Assembly: GCA_025451295.1 (NCBI GenBank)
Contig: JANWKQ010000024.1
Coordinates: forward strand, 1 to 39,092
DNA length: 39,092 bases
Direction of reading: 5' to 3'
From: Flavobacteriales bacterium
GTDB taxonomy: Bacteria > Bacteroidota > Bacteroidia > CAIKAF01
Part shown: piece by piece, positions 1 through 9,343 of the stretch
Numbering within the stretch: position 1 is the stretch's first letter
How the letters are laid out: each line of letters opens with the position of its first letter
Notes under the pieces: generated by a model
Told to the model about the DNA's origin: nothing
Seen by the model: only the letters and a program-made list of their open reading frames with translations
Database searches by the model: none
Translations under genes and position numbers: made by a program

Positions 1-2
1 CC

Positions 3-281
3 AAAAGGGCCATGGAGATGTTGGAAAATCCATCAGCCCAGAAGCTCATGATGATAGCTGCCTGCATTGGTCTCGCATCAAATTTTGCAGCGATCCGATC
101 TTTAACAACCGTTGGCATTCAACAAGGACATATGAAGATGCACCTGTTCAATATTATGAATCATTTTGAAGCCACAGAGGCGGAGAAAGAAAAAGCATTG
201 GAATATTTTGCGACTGAAACGGTTAGTTTTAGCACAGTGAGAGAATTCATCGAGAAATTAAGAGATAAACAACCGGTATAA
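3..281 (+). CDS. hydroxymethylglutaryl-CoA reductase, C-terminal fragment (truncated by window edge)
   Basis: Frame is open to the window edge (KRAMEMLENPSAQKLMMIAACIGLASNFAAIRSLTTVGIQQGHMKMHL), resembling the C-terminus of class II HMG-CoA reductases; mevalonate genes lie downstream. Confidence 0.85.
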   Translation, partial: KRAMEMLENPSAQKLMMIAACIGLASNFAAIRSLTTVGIQQGHMKMHLFNIMNHFEATEAEKEKALEYFATETVSFSTVREFIEKLRDKQPV

Positions 282-390
282 AATTCCAATAATCATTTAG
301 GCTATTTCTTTTGAACATTCCATTGAACAATTTAAGACCTAAGAAATATTGGAATTTCAAACACACTTCGTTTCAATAAAAACCGGGCGT

Positions 391-1023
391 CTAATCTTTT
401 ATACATCGCACAGAATGGCCGTATGCCTCAGGTGCAAAATCATTATAACTCGAAGATTCATCTCCAATTAAATGAAACCAAGGCCCGGAATCATCTTTGG
501 TACTTGTCCAAAAGCAAGTCATTCCACCCAACTCTGAAAATGAACCATCCTGGTATCTCTTTCCAGCTGGCAATGCATTAAATCCACTTGAATTGGAACC
601 GTTACCATTTGAACTCCATCCACTGCTTGACTTCAACCTGGCGCTTGCTCCACCGGAAGCTCCACCTAAAAACTTATTCAGAGTTACCCATTCATCATAA
701 GTTGGAACATGCCATCCTGCCGGAGCTAGCCCTCTTTCGTCAATTACAGCATAAAAATTATACAACTTGCCATATTTCTTTCCTGTAGTGATATCGTTGT
801 CATAATAACACCAAGCAGGTTTTCCTTCTTCTGCCGCTTTTATCCAATCCTCGTTCGTTTTCGCCTCAGGTATAACATCTCCATTCCTAAAGGTAGTTAC
901 ATCTAAATTCTTTGTAGACCAAACCTGACCATCAATACTTATTTCTTGGGCCATCAGGCCATTTACGGATGGAAACAAACCCATAGTAAGACTAAATGCC
1001 GAGATCATGATAAATTTGTTCAT
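391..1023 (-). CDS. FISUMP (Fibrobacter succinogenes major paralogous) domain exported protein
   Basis: Signal peptide, then GQVWSTKNLDVTTFRNGDVIPEA...GKLYNFYAVIDERGLAPAGWHVPTYDEW...FWTSTKDD...SVRCIKD, typical of FISUMP domains. Confidence 0.85.
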   Translation of the reverse strand: MNKFIMISAFSLTMGLFPSVNGLMAQEISIDGQVWSTKNLDVTTFRNGDVIPEAKTNEDWIKAAEEGKPAWCYYDNDITTGKKYGKLYNFYAVIDERGLAPAGWHVPTYDEWVTLNKFLGGASGGASARLKSSSGWSSNGNGSNSSGFNALPAGKRYQDGSFSELGGMTCFWTSTKDDSGPWFHLIGDESSSYNDFAPEAYGHSVRCIKD

Positions 1024-1413
1024 AGTGTTTAATTTATACGTTAATGAAAATGATTGAAAATATTGTTGAGATTACAAAGGTATAGGTACCCCAATGATAG
1101 TCATACTTATTTAAAATACGCCTTGAAAAGGAGTAAATGTGTATGGAAATTGGTAGAATTCGATAATATAGGCGATTTGTGGGGTAAAATTACTTTGAAA
1201 TGAAAACACAATATAAAATCTATTGAAAATGGTAGCTAAACGATTATCAAATAAAATACCATTTGATTAGTTTCTACCTGTTGTTGTTTTTCTCTTCATT
1301 ATTGACACTCAACAAAAGAACTATTTTCCGGGGGTCAGAAAATACGAGTTAAAATCACCATAAATATGCATAACCCAAATTTTAGATTTATCTTTACATA
1401 CTATCGGCAACAA

Positions 1414-2331
1414 ATGAGTGAAAATACACTTGTATTTAAATCTTCAGGGAAATTTCTCATTACAGCTGAATATCTTATTCTGAAAGGCGCCAAAGGATTG
1501 GCACTTCCGTTAAAAAGGGGTCAGACACTTACCCTCCGATCAAATGATTTAGATCTTATTCATTGGGAAAGTTCCGTGTGGGGAAAAACATGGTTTGAAT
1601 GTAAATTGAAAGTTATGGATCTTTCTGTTATTTCAACAACTGATGAGGAGATCTCAAATTCGTTAGTAAAAATCCTACGTGTTGTTAAAGATTCTAATCC
1701 TGAATTTCTTTTAAAAGGTGTAAATGCATTGATCGATGCTGATTTCAATTTATCATGGGGATTGGGAAGTAGCTCTACACTCATCAACAATATCGCCATG
1801 TGGACAAGTATAGATCCATATTATTTGCTTGAAAAAACATTTGGAGGGTCCGGATACGATATTGCCTGTGCTTCGGCTGATGGTCCCCTTACTTATCAAT
1901 TAACAGAGGATGGAAACATTGCCATGGAGGTTGATTTTCATCCTTCCTTTTCAAACCAGATCTTCTTTGTTTACCTGGGGAAAAAAATGAATTCAAGGAC
2001 CGGAATGAGTTATTTTAAAGAGAAAGCAATATATGGAGAAAAAGAAATTGAAAAGGTGAATTCCCTTACCGAGGATATAATTTTTTGTGACACATTAAAA
2101 GAATTTGAAACATTGTTAAATGAACATGAAACGCTTCTTTCATCCATTTTACAAATACCAACCATCAAATCATCAAGTTTCCCTGACTATCCACATACCA
2201 TTAAATCAATGGGGGCCTGGGGAGGCGATTTTGTTTTGGTAACAGGTGAAAACCAACAACAGGTTACAGAATACTTTAAGGGTAAAGGCCTGAATACAAT
2301 CATTGCCTATAAAGACATCGTCCTTTCCTGA
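1414..2331 (+). CDS. GYDIA-family GHMP kinase
   Basis: SSGKFLITAEYLILKGAKGLALPL N-terminus, GLGSSST GHMP motif and GSGYDIACA motif. ORF opens at 1366, but ATG 1414 (MSENTL) fits the family N-terminus and follows a promoter-like TATCTTTA at 1389. Confidence 0.85.
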   Translation: MSENTLVFKSSGKFLITAEYLILKGAKGLALPLKRGQTLTLRSNDLDLIHWESSVWGKTWFECKLKVMDLSVISTTDEEISNSLVKILRVVKDSNPEFLLKGVNALIDADFNLSWGLGSSSTLINNIAMWTSIDPYYLLEKTFGGSGYDIACASADGPLTYQLTEDGNIAMEVDFHPSFSNQIFFVYLGKKMNSRTGMSYFKEKAIYGEKEIEKVNSLTEDIIFCDTLKEFETLLNEHETLLSSILQIPTIKSSSFPDYPHTIKSMGAWGGDFVLVTGENQQQVTEYFKGKGLNTIIAYKDIVLS

Positions 2332-3578
2332 TGGAGGAAATCATCGAAACGGGAATTGCCATTATAGGTGCAGGCCCTGCGGGATCAACCTGTGCATTGC
2401 ACCTGGCTGAAAAAGGAATTAAGTGCATTCTTATTGACAAAGCCATCTTCCCAAGAGATAAGATCTGCGGAGATGCAATTAGTGGCAATGCCGTATATGA
2501 ATTAGAAAAACTGGGAGCTTCCTTCCCCGGTCTTTTTACAAACTTCGAAGAAAAGATCGCTACCTCTGGTATTAAATTCGTTGCACCTTCTGGCAAGTCC
2601 CTCTATTTAAAAATGAAAAAAATACGAGAAGGGTTTACGCATGCCGGCTATGTTTCCGAAAGAATTCATTATGACCAGTTTTTACTGGAACAAGTAAAGA
2701 AAGACAGTTTAATAAAAGTGATGGAAGGAATTCAAATCCATGAAGTGGTTGAAGCCTCCAATCATATTCAACTAAAATCGAAAGACGGAAAACTCATCAT
2801 CAAGGCGGAAATGGTAGTAGGTGCCGATGGAGCTCATTCGGCTATTGCTAAACTTACTGGAAGAACCGACATTGATAAACAACATTATAGTGGAGGGCTT
2901 CGTCAATATTGGGAAAATGTAACAGGTTTTGATGAAGGAAATCCAATCGAACTTCATTTTTATAAAAATACACTCCCCGGCTATTTCTGGATCTTTCCCA
3001 TGAATGGGAATAAAGCCAATGTGGGTATCGGACTTAAATCGGACGTGATCAGCAGGAAAAAGATCAATTTAAAACAGCTGTTGGAAAGTATTATCCGGGA
3101 ACATCCATCGGTTTCTCCACGATTCGCAAAGGCGAAACCACTTGAAGAACCCAAAGGTTTTGGATTGCCACTCGGATCAAAAAAAATACCTCTTTCGGGC
3201 AATCGGTTTATTTTATTGGGTGATGCTGCTTCACTTATCGACCCATTTACCGGGGAAGGAATTGGCAATGCAATGATTAGCGGAAGAATGGCTGCCAACC
3301 ATATCGACCTGTGTTTGAAAGAAAAAAAATACGATGTGATATTTAATGCACAATACGACCAGGCGATCTATAAAAAATTGGGCGATGAACTCAATATTAG
3401 TCAGCGACTTCAGAAAATGCTCAACCGACCCTGGCTATTTAACTGGATCGTAAAAAAAGCAAACAAGAATCAACATTTACATTCCTTTATAGAAGATATG
3501 CTGGATGATCCAAACCAGCGGAAACAAATAACGAAGCCTTCGTTTTATTATAAGCTCATTTTTAATCCCAAAACCTGA
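2331..3578 (+). CDS. geranylgeranyl reductase family FAD-dependent oxidoreductase
   Basis: GAGPAGSTCALHLAEKG dinucleotide-binding motif, FPRDKICGDAISG, GADGAHSAIAK, LLGDAASLIDPFTGEGIGNAM. Start codon overlaps the upstream stop (TGATG). Confidence 0.88.
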   Translation: MEEIIETGIAIIGAGPAGSTCALHLAEKGIKCILIDKAIFPRDKICGDAISGNAVYELEKLGASFPGLFTNFEEKIATSGIKFVAPSGKSLYLKMKKIREGFTHAGYVSERIHYDQFLLEQVKKDSLIKVMEGIQIHEVVEASNHIQLKSKDGKLIIKAEMVVGADGAHSAIAKLTGRTDIDKQHYSGGLRQYWENVTGFDEGNPIELHFYKNTLPGYFWIFPMNGNKANVGIGLKSDVISRKKINLKQLLESIIREHPSVSPRFAKAKPLEEPKGFGLPLGSKKIPLSGNRFILLGDAASLIDPFTGEGIGNAMISGRMAANHIDLCLKEKKYDVIFNAQYDQAIYKKLGDELNISQRLQKMLNRPWLFNWIVKKANKNQHLHSFIEDMLDDPNQRKQITKPSFYYKLIFNPKT

Positions 3579-3599
3579 AATTTTTACGACCTTTGTACC

Positions 3600-4700
3600 A
3601 TGAATATGATCGAGAAAAAACCCCTTGTTTTAGAAAACCCATCGCTGGCTTTTAAGTCCGATGTTCCCACGGATTCCGTTACCTGGCAAAGTCCATCGAA
3701 CATCGCCCTGGTCAAATACTGGGGTAAAAAAGATATACAAATCCCGTGTAATCCTTCGGTCAGTTTTACGTTGAGCACATCTACAACCGAAACCCGGCTT
3801 GAGTTTGAGCCTAACACAGAAGGCAGAGTCTCCATTGAGTTTTTCCTCGATAAGGTAAGAAACGAAAAATTCGAAACCAAGATCGTTTCATTCCTTGATT
3901 CGATCGTTCCTATTTTTCCTTTTCTGAAACAATTAAAATTCAAAGCATATTCCAGCAATACATTTCCACATTCTGCAGGGATCGCTTCTTCCGCTTCCGG
4001 GATGAGTGCACTCGCTTTATGTCTATGTTCCATCGAAAAAAAATATTTCAATAACCTCACGATTGAAAATGAATTCTTTGAAAAAGCATCCTACATTGCC
4101 CGTTTGGGTTCAGGCAGTGCGTGCCGATCCCTGTATGGTGGTGTGGTAAGCTGGGGAGAGATCGCCGGAGTCAACAATACCTCCAATGAATACGGAACTT
4201 GTTTGAATGATGTGGTACATCCTGATTTTTTGAAATTCAAAGACAGTATTCTCATCGTGGATGCAGCCCAGAAAAAAGTATCGAGCCGTGTGGGTCATGG
4301 TTTAATGAATTCCAATCCGTTTTCGATGGAGCGTTTCCGCCAGGCCAATACAAATATTGCGACACTGCTAAAGGCCATGAAGGAAAATGATATGGAAACT
4401 TTTATGTCCATCACCGAATCGGAAGCACTTACCCTGCATGCGATGATGATGACCTCCATGCCCTACTTCCTTTTGATGAAGCCAAATACCATTACCCTTA
4501 TTGAAAAGATCTGGGAATATCGCCAGGAAACCGGAAATCCGGTATGTTTTACCCTGGACGCAGGACCCAATATACATTTATTATATCCGGAAAGTATTGA
4601 AAATGAAGTAAATAAGTTTATTGAGGCTGAATTAACAAAATATTTGCACGATTCTTGCAGGTTAAGGGACTGCGTCGGCAGCGGCCCTAAAAACATTTAA
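3600..4700 (+). CDS. mvaD: diphosphomevalonate decarboxylase
   Basis: SPSNIALVKYWGKKDIQIPCNPSVSFTLS, NTFPHSAGIASSASGMSAL and ARLGSGSACRSLYGG motifs. Confidence 0.9.
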   Translation: MNMIEKKPLVLENPSLAFKSDVPTDSVTWQSPSNIALVKYWGKKDIQIPCNPSVSFTLSTSTTETRLEFEPNTEGRVSIEFFLDKVRNEKFETKIVSFLDSIVPIFPFLKQLKFKAYSSNTFPHSAGIASSASGMSALALCLCSIEKKYFNNLTIENEFFEKASYIARLGSGSACRSLYGGVVSWGEIAGVNNTSNEYGTCLNDVVHPDFLKFKDSILIVDAAQKKVSSRVGHGLMNSNPFSMERFRQANTNIATLLKAMKENDMETFMSITESEALTLHAMMMTSMPYFLLMKPNTITLIEKIWEYRQETGNPVCFTLDAGPNIHLLYPESIENEVNKFIEAELTKYLHDSCRLRDCVGSGPKNI

Positions 4701-4702
4701 CC

Positions 4703-5656
4703 ATGAAAACTTCTACGGAATCGAAATTTAATTCTAAAATCCTGTTGTTTGGGGAATACAGTCTTATCTATGATTCTATGGCTTTAAGCATTCCTTTCGA
4801 ATCTTTCGAAGGAAATCTTACCTATACCCCAGAAAAATTAAATGCCGAACAGGCCAAAGAAAGCAATGAGCATATGGCCCAATATGCCATCTATCTCAGA
4901 GAGCTTATCAACGCGGGTGAATTAAAATTTGTTTTCGATATTGAAACATTGGAAGAGGATATTGCCCGTGGCATCATGTTCGACAGCTCTATCCCTCAGG
5001 GATATGGTGTTGGAAGTTCTGGTGCCCTGGTGGCAGCTTTGTATGAGAAATATGCACTCGAAAAAATCCCAAATACCGGTGAGCTAAGTAATTCACAACT
5101 GGTGAAGTTAAAAGAAGCCCTTGCCCAAATGGAATGCTATTTCCATGGTAAATCTTCTGGACTCGATCCTTTGATCTGTTATATGAAGCGTCCAATGCTC
5201 ATCAACAACAAAACCAGCATTGATGCAGTGGGTATGCCAAAGACCAACGTTAACGGTAAAGGTGCTATCTTCTTAATTGATACAGGCCAAACCGGAGAGA
5301 CACAGCCTTTGGTAAATCTTTTCGTAGAGAAATGTAAAGAAGAAGGATTTCTCCACGTGATCAAGGATGAATTGATCCCATTCAATAACAATTGTATTAA
5401 GTCTTTCCTGAAGGGAGAGATCAAAGATATGTTCAGCAACCTCAAACAGTTGAGCAAATTTTTACTGGGCCGCATGTCACCTATGATCCCACGTAAGTTC
5501 CGCAAAGTTTGGAAACAAGGTATTGATACCGAGTCTTACTATTTAAAACTATGCGGATCAGGTGGTGGTGGATTTATCTTGGGATTTACCGAAGATATTG
5601 AGAAAGCAAAAAAAGAGCTAAAAGATTATTCAATTGATGTGATCCACCGCTTCTAA
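4703..5656 (+). CDS. mevalonate kinase (GHMP kinase family)
   Basis: SKILLFGEYSLIYDSMALSIPF, PQGYGVGSSGALVAALY, FHGKSSGLDPLICY, KLCGSGGGGFILGF; 2 bp after mvaD. Confidence 0.85.
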   Translation: MKTSTESKFNSKILLFGEYSLIYDSMALSIPFESFEGNLTYTPEKLNAEQAKESNEHMAQYAIYLRELINAGELKFVFDIETLEEDIARGIMFDSSIPQGYGVGSSGALVAALYEKYALEKIPNTGELSNSQLVKLKEALAQMECYFHGKSSGLDPLICYMKRPMLINNKTSIDAVGMPKTNVNGKGAIFLIDTGQTGETQPLVNLFVEKCKEEGFLHVIKDELIPFNNNCIKSFLKGEIKDMFSNLKQLSKFLLGRMSPMIPRKFRKVWKQGIDTESYYLKLCGSGGGGFILGFTEDIEKAKKELKDYSIDVIHRF

Positions 5657-5663
5657 ATAATAT

Positions 5664-5681
5664 TCCCGATCGCTATCGGGA
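5664..5681. repeat. short hairpin TCCCGAT-CGCT-ATCGGGA
   Basis: Perfect 7-bp inverted repeat with 4-nt loop after the mevalonate kinase stop. Confidence 0.6.
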
Positions 5682-5693
5682 CCAAAAACAATG

Positions 5694-5719
5694 AAAGCCC
5701 CTTGTATGGGGCTTTTTTA
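5694..5719 (+). terminator. Rho-independent-like terminator downstream of the mevalonate operon
   Basis: AAAGCCCC-TTGTAT-GGGGCTTT followed by T-run. Confidence 0.8.
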
Positions 5720-5763
5720 TTAGGTCACTTGCAGCCGGAGGTCAAGATTCCACATAAATCAAT

Positions 5764-5771
5764 TATCTTTG
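5764..5771 (+). promoter_or_regulatory. Bacteroidota-type -7 element
   Basis: TATCTTTG matches TAnnTTTG, 19 nt before ATG 5791. Confidence 0.5.
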
Positions 5772-5790
5772 CACATCCTTTACAGGCAAC

Positions 5791-6612
5791 ATGAACCACC
5801 AAAAACATATTGTTTTATTGCTTCTTTTTATGTCCGTTTTAATTGGCGGTTGTGGTAAAAACCCTGTAAAAGAAAATCAGGGTGCTGTAAAAGATCCAAC
5901 TAAAAATGATCAATCCATCGGCGATCCATCTACAAAAAAAAATAAGGACCGTAATAAACCACCCATAAAAGTTGTCAAAAATATTGATACTGCCCATGTA
6001 TTTATAGATACTTTATTATCTGTTTCCGAGTGTTCCATCGCTGTTACCCACGATCGTTTAGATGCCAACAAAAAGGAAATATCAAACGATGACCGATTCT
6101 ATAACCCCATAACCATTTATATACTAAAGAACGATTCCGTAGTACATCATCAAAAATTCGAGGAGAATATGTTTGACAGAATCATTACTTATCATAGTTC
6201 TGATCCTACATTTTCCTATATGGCTCTTATGACTTTCGGTGGTGGGTCAGGTTATCTTATCGACTGGTATAAATTCTCGTTGAATACCAAACCATATTTC
6301 CTGAAGATCTGCACCTATAATGAACTTGCCTCTTACGTATTCAGTACTGATGGAAAAGAATTATTAGTGCTCCAGGGAATTTGGGATTTTGATGAAGATG
6401 AAACCCATTTTGAGGAACACCGATATCAAATCCTGAAATATAATTTATCAAAACCCGGAAGTGAGCCTGTCATTGAAGAAACAACCATAGGTAAATATCC
6501 AAGTTTGTTTGAAGGAGGAGGAGCCCCCGCTTCAACGCTTATTGAACTCATCAAAGAAAAAGAACCGGATGTATTAAAGCAGATTGACCTTTCCAAATAT
6601 TCTTTCAAATGA
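5791..6612 (+). CDS. exported lipoprotein of unknown function
   Basis: N-terminal hydrophobic stretch with lipobox LIGGC. Confidence 0.7.
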   Translation: MNHQKHIVLLLLFMSVLIGGCGKNPVKENQGAVKDPTKNDQSIGDPSTKKNKDRNKPPIKVVKNIDTAHVFIDTLLSVSECSIAVTHDRLDANKKEISNDDRFYNPITIYILKNDSVVHHQKFEENMFDRIITYHSSDPTFSYMALMTFGGGSGYLIDWYKFSLNTKPYFLKICTYNELASYVFSTDGKELLVLQGIWDFDEDETHFEEHRYQILKYNLSKPGSEPVIEETTIGKYPSLFEGGGAPASTLIELIKEKEPDVLKQIDLSKYSFK

Positions 6613-7469
6613 AGAGAATAGGAAAATACATCAGTCGCTTTTTTGCCGTATTCTCCACTAAATACCGGATCCAGGTATTGGATGTAGACCATTTCGAAAA
6701 CAAAGCCAGTTTCCGTCTTTCCGCCTTACAAATCGCAGGTGCCTTTGTTACGATCATGACCATCCTCATCTTTCTTACCATCTATCTGGTTGCCTTTACG
6801 GGTTTACGGGAATATATCCCGGGATACGCCGACCAGAAATCCAAACAAAAGATCAATGATATCTCTGTTGCCGTGGATTCGTTGCAAAACAATGTTATTT
6901 CCAACGAGAAGTACATCATCAATCTTCAGAATATTTTTACCGGTAAGCTAACACCCGACGAACCCTATAAAAAGGATACGACTAAAAATTATACTTCTAT
7001 CACAAATAAGAAAAGCCGGGAAGATTCTCTTTTACGGAAAGAAGTACAGGATGCGGAACAGTATAATATTGAGACCAACAAGGCGTCGGCCGGCATGTCG
7101 AATATTTTGTTCTTTACACCCGTCCGTGGAAAGATCATTCAAAAATTTCAGCCTGAAAAAAGAAATTACGGACTTACGATCACCACCAAAAAAGATGAAA
7201 CCGTTAAATGTATTCTGGATGGAACTGTTTTGTTTTCTACCTGGACCCTAAATGATTCGTATATAATCGTTGTTCAACACAATGATCAATTCGTAAGCAT
7301 TTATAAACATTGCTCCGCTACACTCAAAAAAGAGGGCGACTATGTAAAGGTAGGAGAACCCATTGCTTTTGTAGCACAAACCAATGGTGTCATTAAAGAT
7401 CCTTATATCTTTTTTGAACTCTGGTATCGTGGATCATCTATAGATCCCTCCAAATTTATTTTATTCTAG
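6609..7469 (+). CDS. membrane-anchored M23/LytM-like peptidoglycan peptidase homolog, probably degenerate
   Basis: Single N-terminal TM, coiled region, C-terminal LytM-like fold (PVRGKIIQKFQPEKRNYGLTI...VQHNDQFVSIYKHCS...DPYIFFELWYRGSSIDPSKFI); ATGA overlap with the upstream gene. Confidence 0.75.
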   Translation: MKRIGKYISRFFAVFSTKYRIQVLDVDHFENKASFRLSALQIAGAFVTIMTILIFLTIYLVAFTGLREYIPGYADQKSKQKINDISVAVDSLQNNVISNEKYIINLQNIFTGKLTPDEPYKKDTTKNYTSITNKKSREDSLLRKEVQDAEQYNIETNKASAGMSNILFFTPVRGKIIQKFQPEKRNYGLTITTKKDETVKCILDGTVLFSTWTLNDSYIIVVQHNDQFVSIYKHCSATLKKEGDYVKVGEPIAFVAQTNGVIKDPYIFFELWYRGSSIDPSKFILF

Positions 7470-7471
7470 CC

Positions 7472-9271
7472 TTACTCCCAGGTATAGATGGTAATCCGAA
7501 TATTGGACATGTTCACCTTTCGTTTTTTGGGATTCCAGAAATATACCATAATGCCTTCCGTATCTGGTGAAAGGTTTTGAACATAGATCCGGTGCGTAAA
7601 GTCGTATCCCTCCTTCCATTCGGTCCGCATCAAATGTAGCTCCTGATTCTCTAGATTGGTTCGCTTACCGCCGGCATCGGTGGCCAGTGTAAACATGCCA
7701 AAAAATGAATCGTCTTCGTTTTGAAAATGAACACTCACTTCGAAACAAAGATTCCTGTATCTATATATCGGATCGGGATACCACTCCTTACGATAATCTT
7801 CCTTAAAAAACTCAATAAACTCTTCGGTATTGTCATGCATATCTTCCAAGAAATTGGAATAAACAAATTTCAGCTCCATTTTCTTTTTTCGTTCCAATAA
7901 TCTTATATGCGAAACAGGTGATTCGAGAAGGAGGTTATAATCCTTTTCGGCATAGTCAGCATTATTATCATCATATAAAATCAAATAATCGTAATAAAAA
8001 GAAGGATAATCTTTTGTTTGAATATCATTCAGCTTTCCATCAGCCTGATGGTTATAATAGGCCCAAATCATATCCATTAATATGTAACCACCTATTGACG
8101 CTTCTTCGGGATGATCACCGGCCCTCTTTTGCACTTCCTTATAAAAGCTATTGGGAATATGTTCGTACCACCAATAAGAGGAATGGTTTAGATTGATATT
8201 GAATGCAAAATGGACCGGAGCAACAATCCAGATTAGTGTAAGGATTGCTGATTTCTTTTTAGCCACAAAATCAAGTGCAAAACAAAAGAACATTACCAGG
8301 AAAAAATAAAAATACATGGCAGTCCGGTCTTCCGGATAGTTCACTCCCATGATCTTTTGAAGCAAAATGGTAGCCACAATATTTCCAATAAACAAAATCG
8401 CAAACAACCATCGATTTGTAAAAAAGATCATCTTAAATCCCTCAGAAAATTTACCAGCTCCTAATAAAAACACCGAAATAGATCCTATAATAATAAAAAA
8501 GGTTGCCAGTGCAGGTTGCCAGCTATCATATAAAAGGATCACCAATGACCAGACGGTTACCTCATAAAAGCCTTTATTACTTCCGTAATATAAAAGCCCT
8601 AGTTTCTTCATCTCAAAAGATAAATAGGCGACTGCTATAATCGGCAATGCTCCTAGTAATAAATAAATGAATTTGAGTACCCATGATTTATTGTGAATCA
8701 GAAAAGATAAAAAAAGAAGTCCATTCAACAGCAGCATGGTATTGAAGAGTGTTAAATTCGCAATCAACCCAAGGGAAGAAAAAATATAGAACGGCCAGAG
8801 TTTTTTTAATTCGAAGTACTGGAAATATTGGATCAAATAATAGATGGCGGCCATTAACAAAGCCATTGACATGGCATAACCTCTGGAATAACCGAAATAT
8901 TCCATCAAATTATGCACCCCCAGCATTCCCAATAAAAATCCTGTCTGAACCCTTTTGTTCTTTAAAAATTGGCTGATCTTAAATAAATAGATCACATATA
9001 AGGGGAAGAACAAAAGACTCGCCAGCCGCAATGGGATCAATCCCTGTCCGAAGATCTTAAAAAACTGGGCAGATAAAAAAGAATTAAGAATATGGTTGTT
9101 GGCATCCCAATGCGCTTGAAAGGGTTTCCATTCATCCCGCTGAACATAGTGCATAAATGTGGCAGCCTCATCATGTACGGGAGGGACATATATGGCACGA
9201 AGAACAAGATAAACACCCAGACCAATGGCCGAAAAGAAATAAATATTCTTTATGGTGAAAACGCTTTTCAT
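7472..9271 (-). CDS. polytopic membrane protein, possible GT-C-type glycosyltransferase
   Basis: Many hydrophobic helices; an acidic motif in the first extracytoplasmic loop (PPVHDEAATFMHY...WDANNHILNS) resembles ArnT/PMT-like GT-C proteins; soluble C-terminal domain. Confidence 0.5.
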   Translation of the reverse strand: MKSVFTIKNIYFFSAIGLGVYLVLRAIYVPPVHDEAATFMHYVQRDEWKPFQAHWDANNHILNSFLSAQFFKIFGQGLIPLRLASLLFFPLYVIYLFKISQFLKNKRVQTGFLLGMLGVHNLMEYFGYSRGYAMSMALLMAAIYYLIQYFQYFELKKLWPFYIFSSLGLIANLTLFNTMLLLNGLLFLSFLIHNKSWVLKFIYLLLGALPIIAVAYLSFEMKKLGLLYYGSNKGFYEVTVWSLVILLYDSWQPALATFFIIIGSISVFLLGAGKFSEGFKMIFFTNRWLFAILFIGNIVATILLQKIMGVNYPEDRTAMYFYFFLVMFFCFALDFVAKKKSAILTLIWIVAPVHFAFNINLNHSSYWWYEHIPNSFYKEVQKRAGDHPEEASIGGYILMDMIWAYYNHQADGKLNDIQTKDYPSFYYDYLILYDDNNADYAEKDYNLLLESPVSHIRLLERKKKMELKFVYSNFLEDMHDNTEEFIEFFKEDYRKEWYPDPIYRYRNLCFEVSVHFQNEDDSFFGMFTLATDAGGKRTNLENQELHLMRTEWKEGYDFTHRIYVQNLSPDTEGIMVYFWNPKKRKVNMSNIRITIYTWE

Positions 9272-9326
9272 GCTGTGTAAATATACATATAGTATGAATA
9301 GCCGGCCCAGACTGAGACTATTTTAG

Positions 9327-9334
9327 TAATTTTG
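9327..9334 (+). promoter_or_regulatory. Bacteroidota-type -7 element upstream of the GH3 gene
   Basis: TAATTTTG matches TAnnTTTG, 9 nt before ATG 9344. Confidence 0.45.
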
Positions 9335-9343
9335 AAATGAGTT

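Noticed and set aside
3584-4060. 158-aa minus-strand ORF opposite mvaD
   Set aside because: Fully antisense to a strongly conserved gene; its translation shows no family features.
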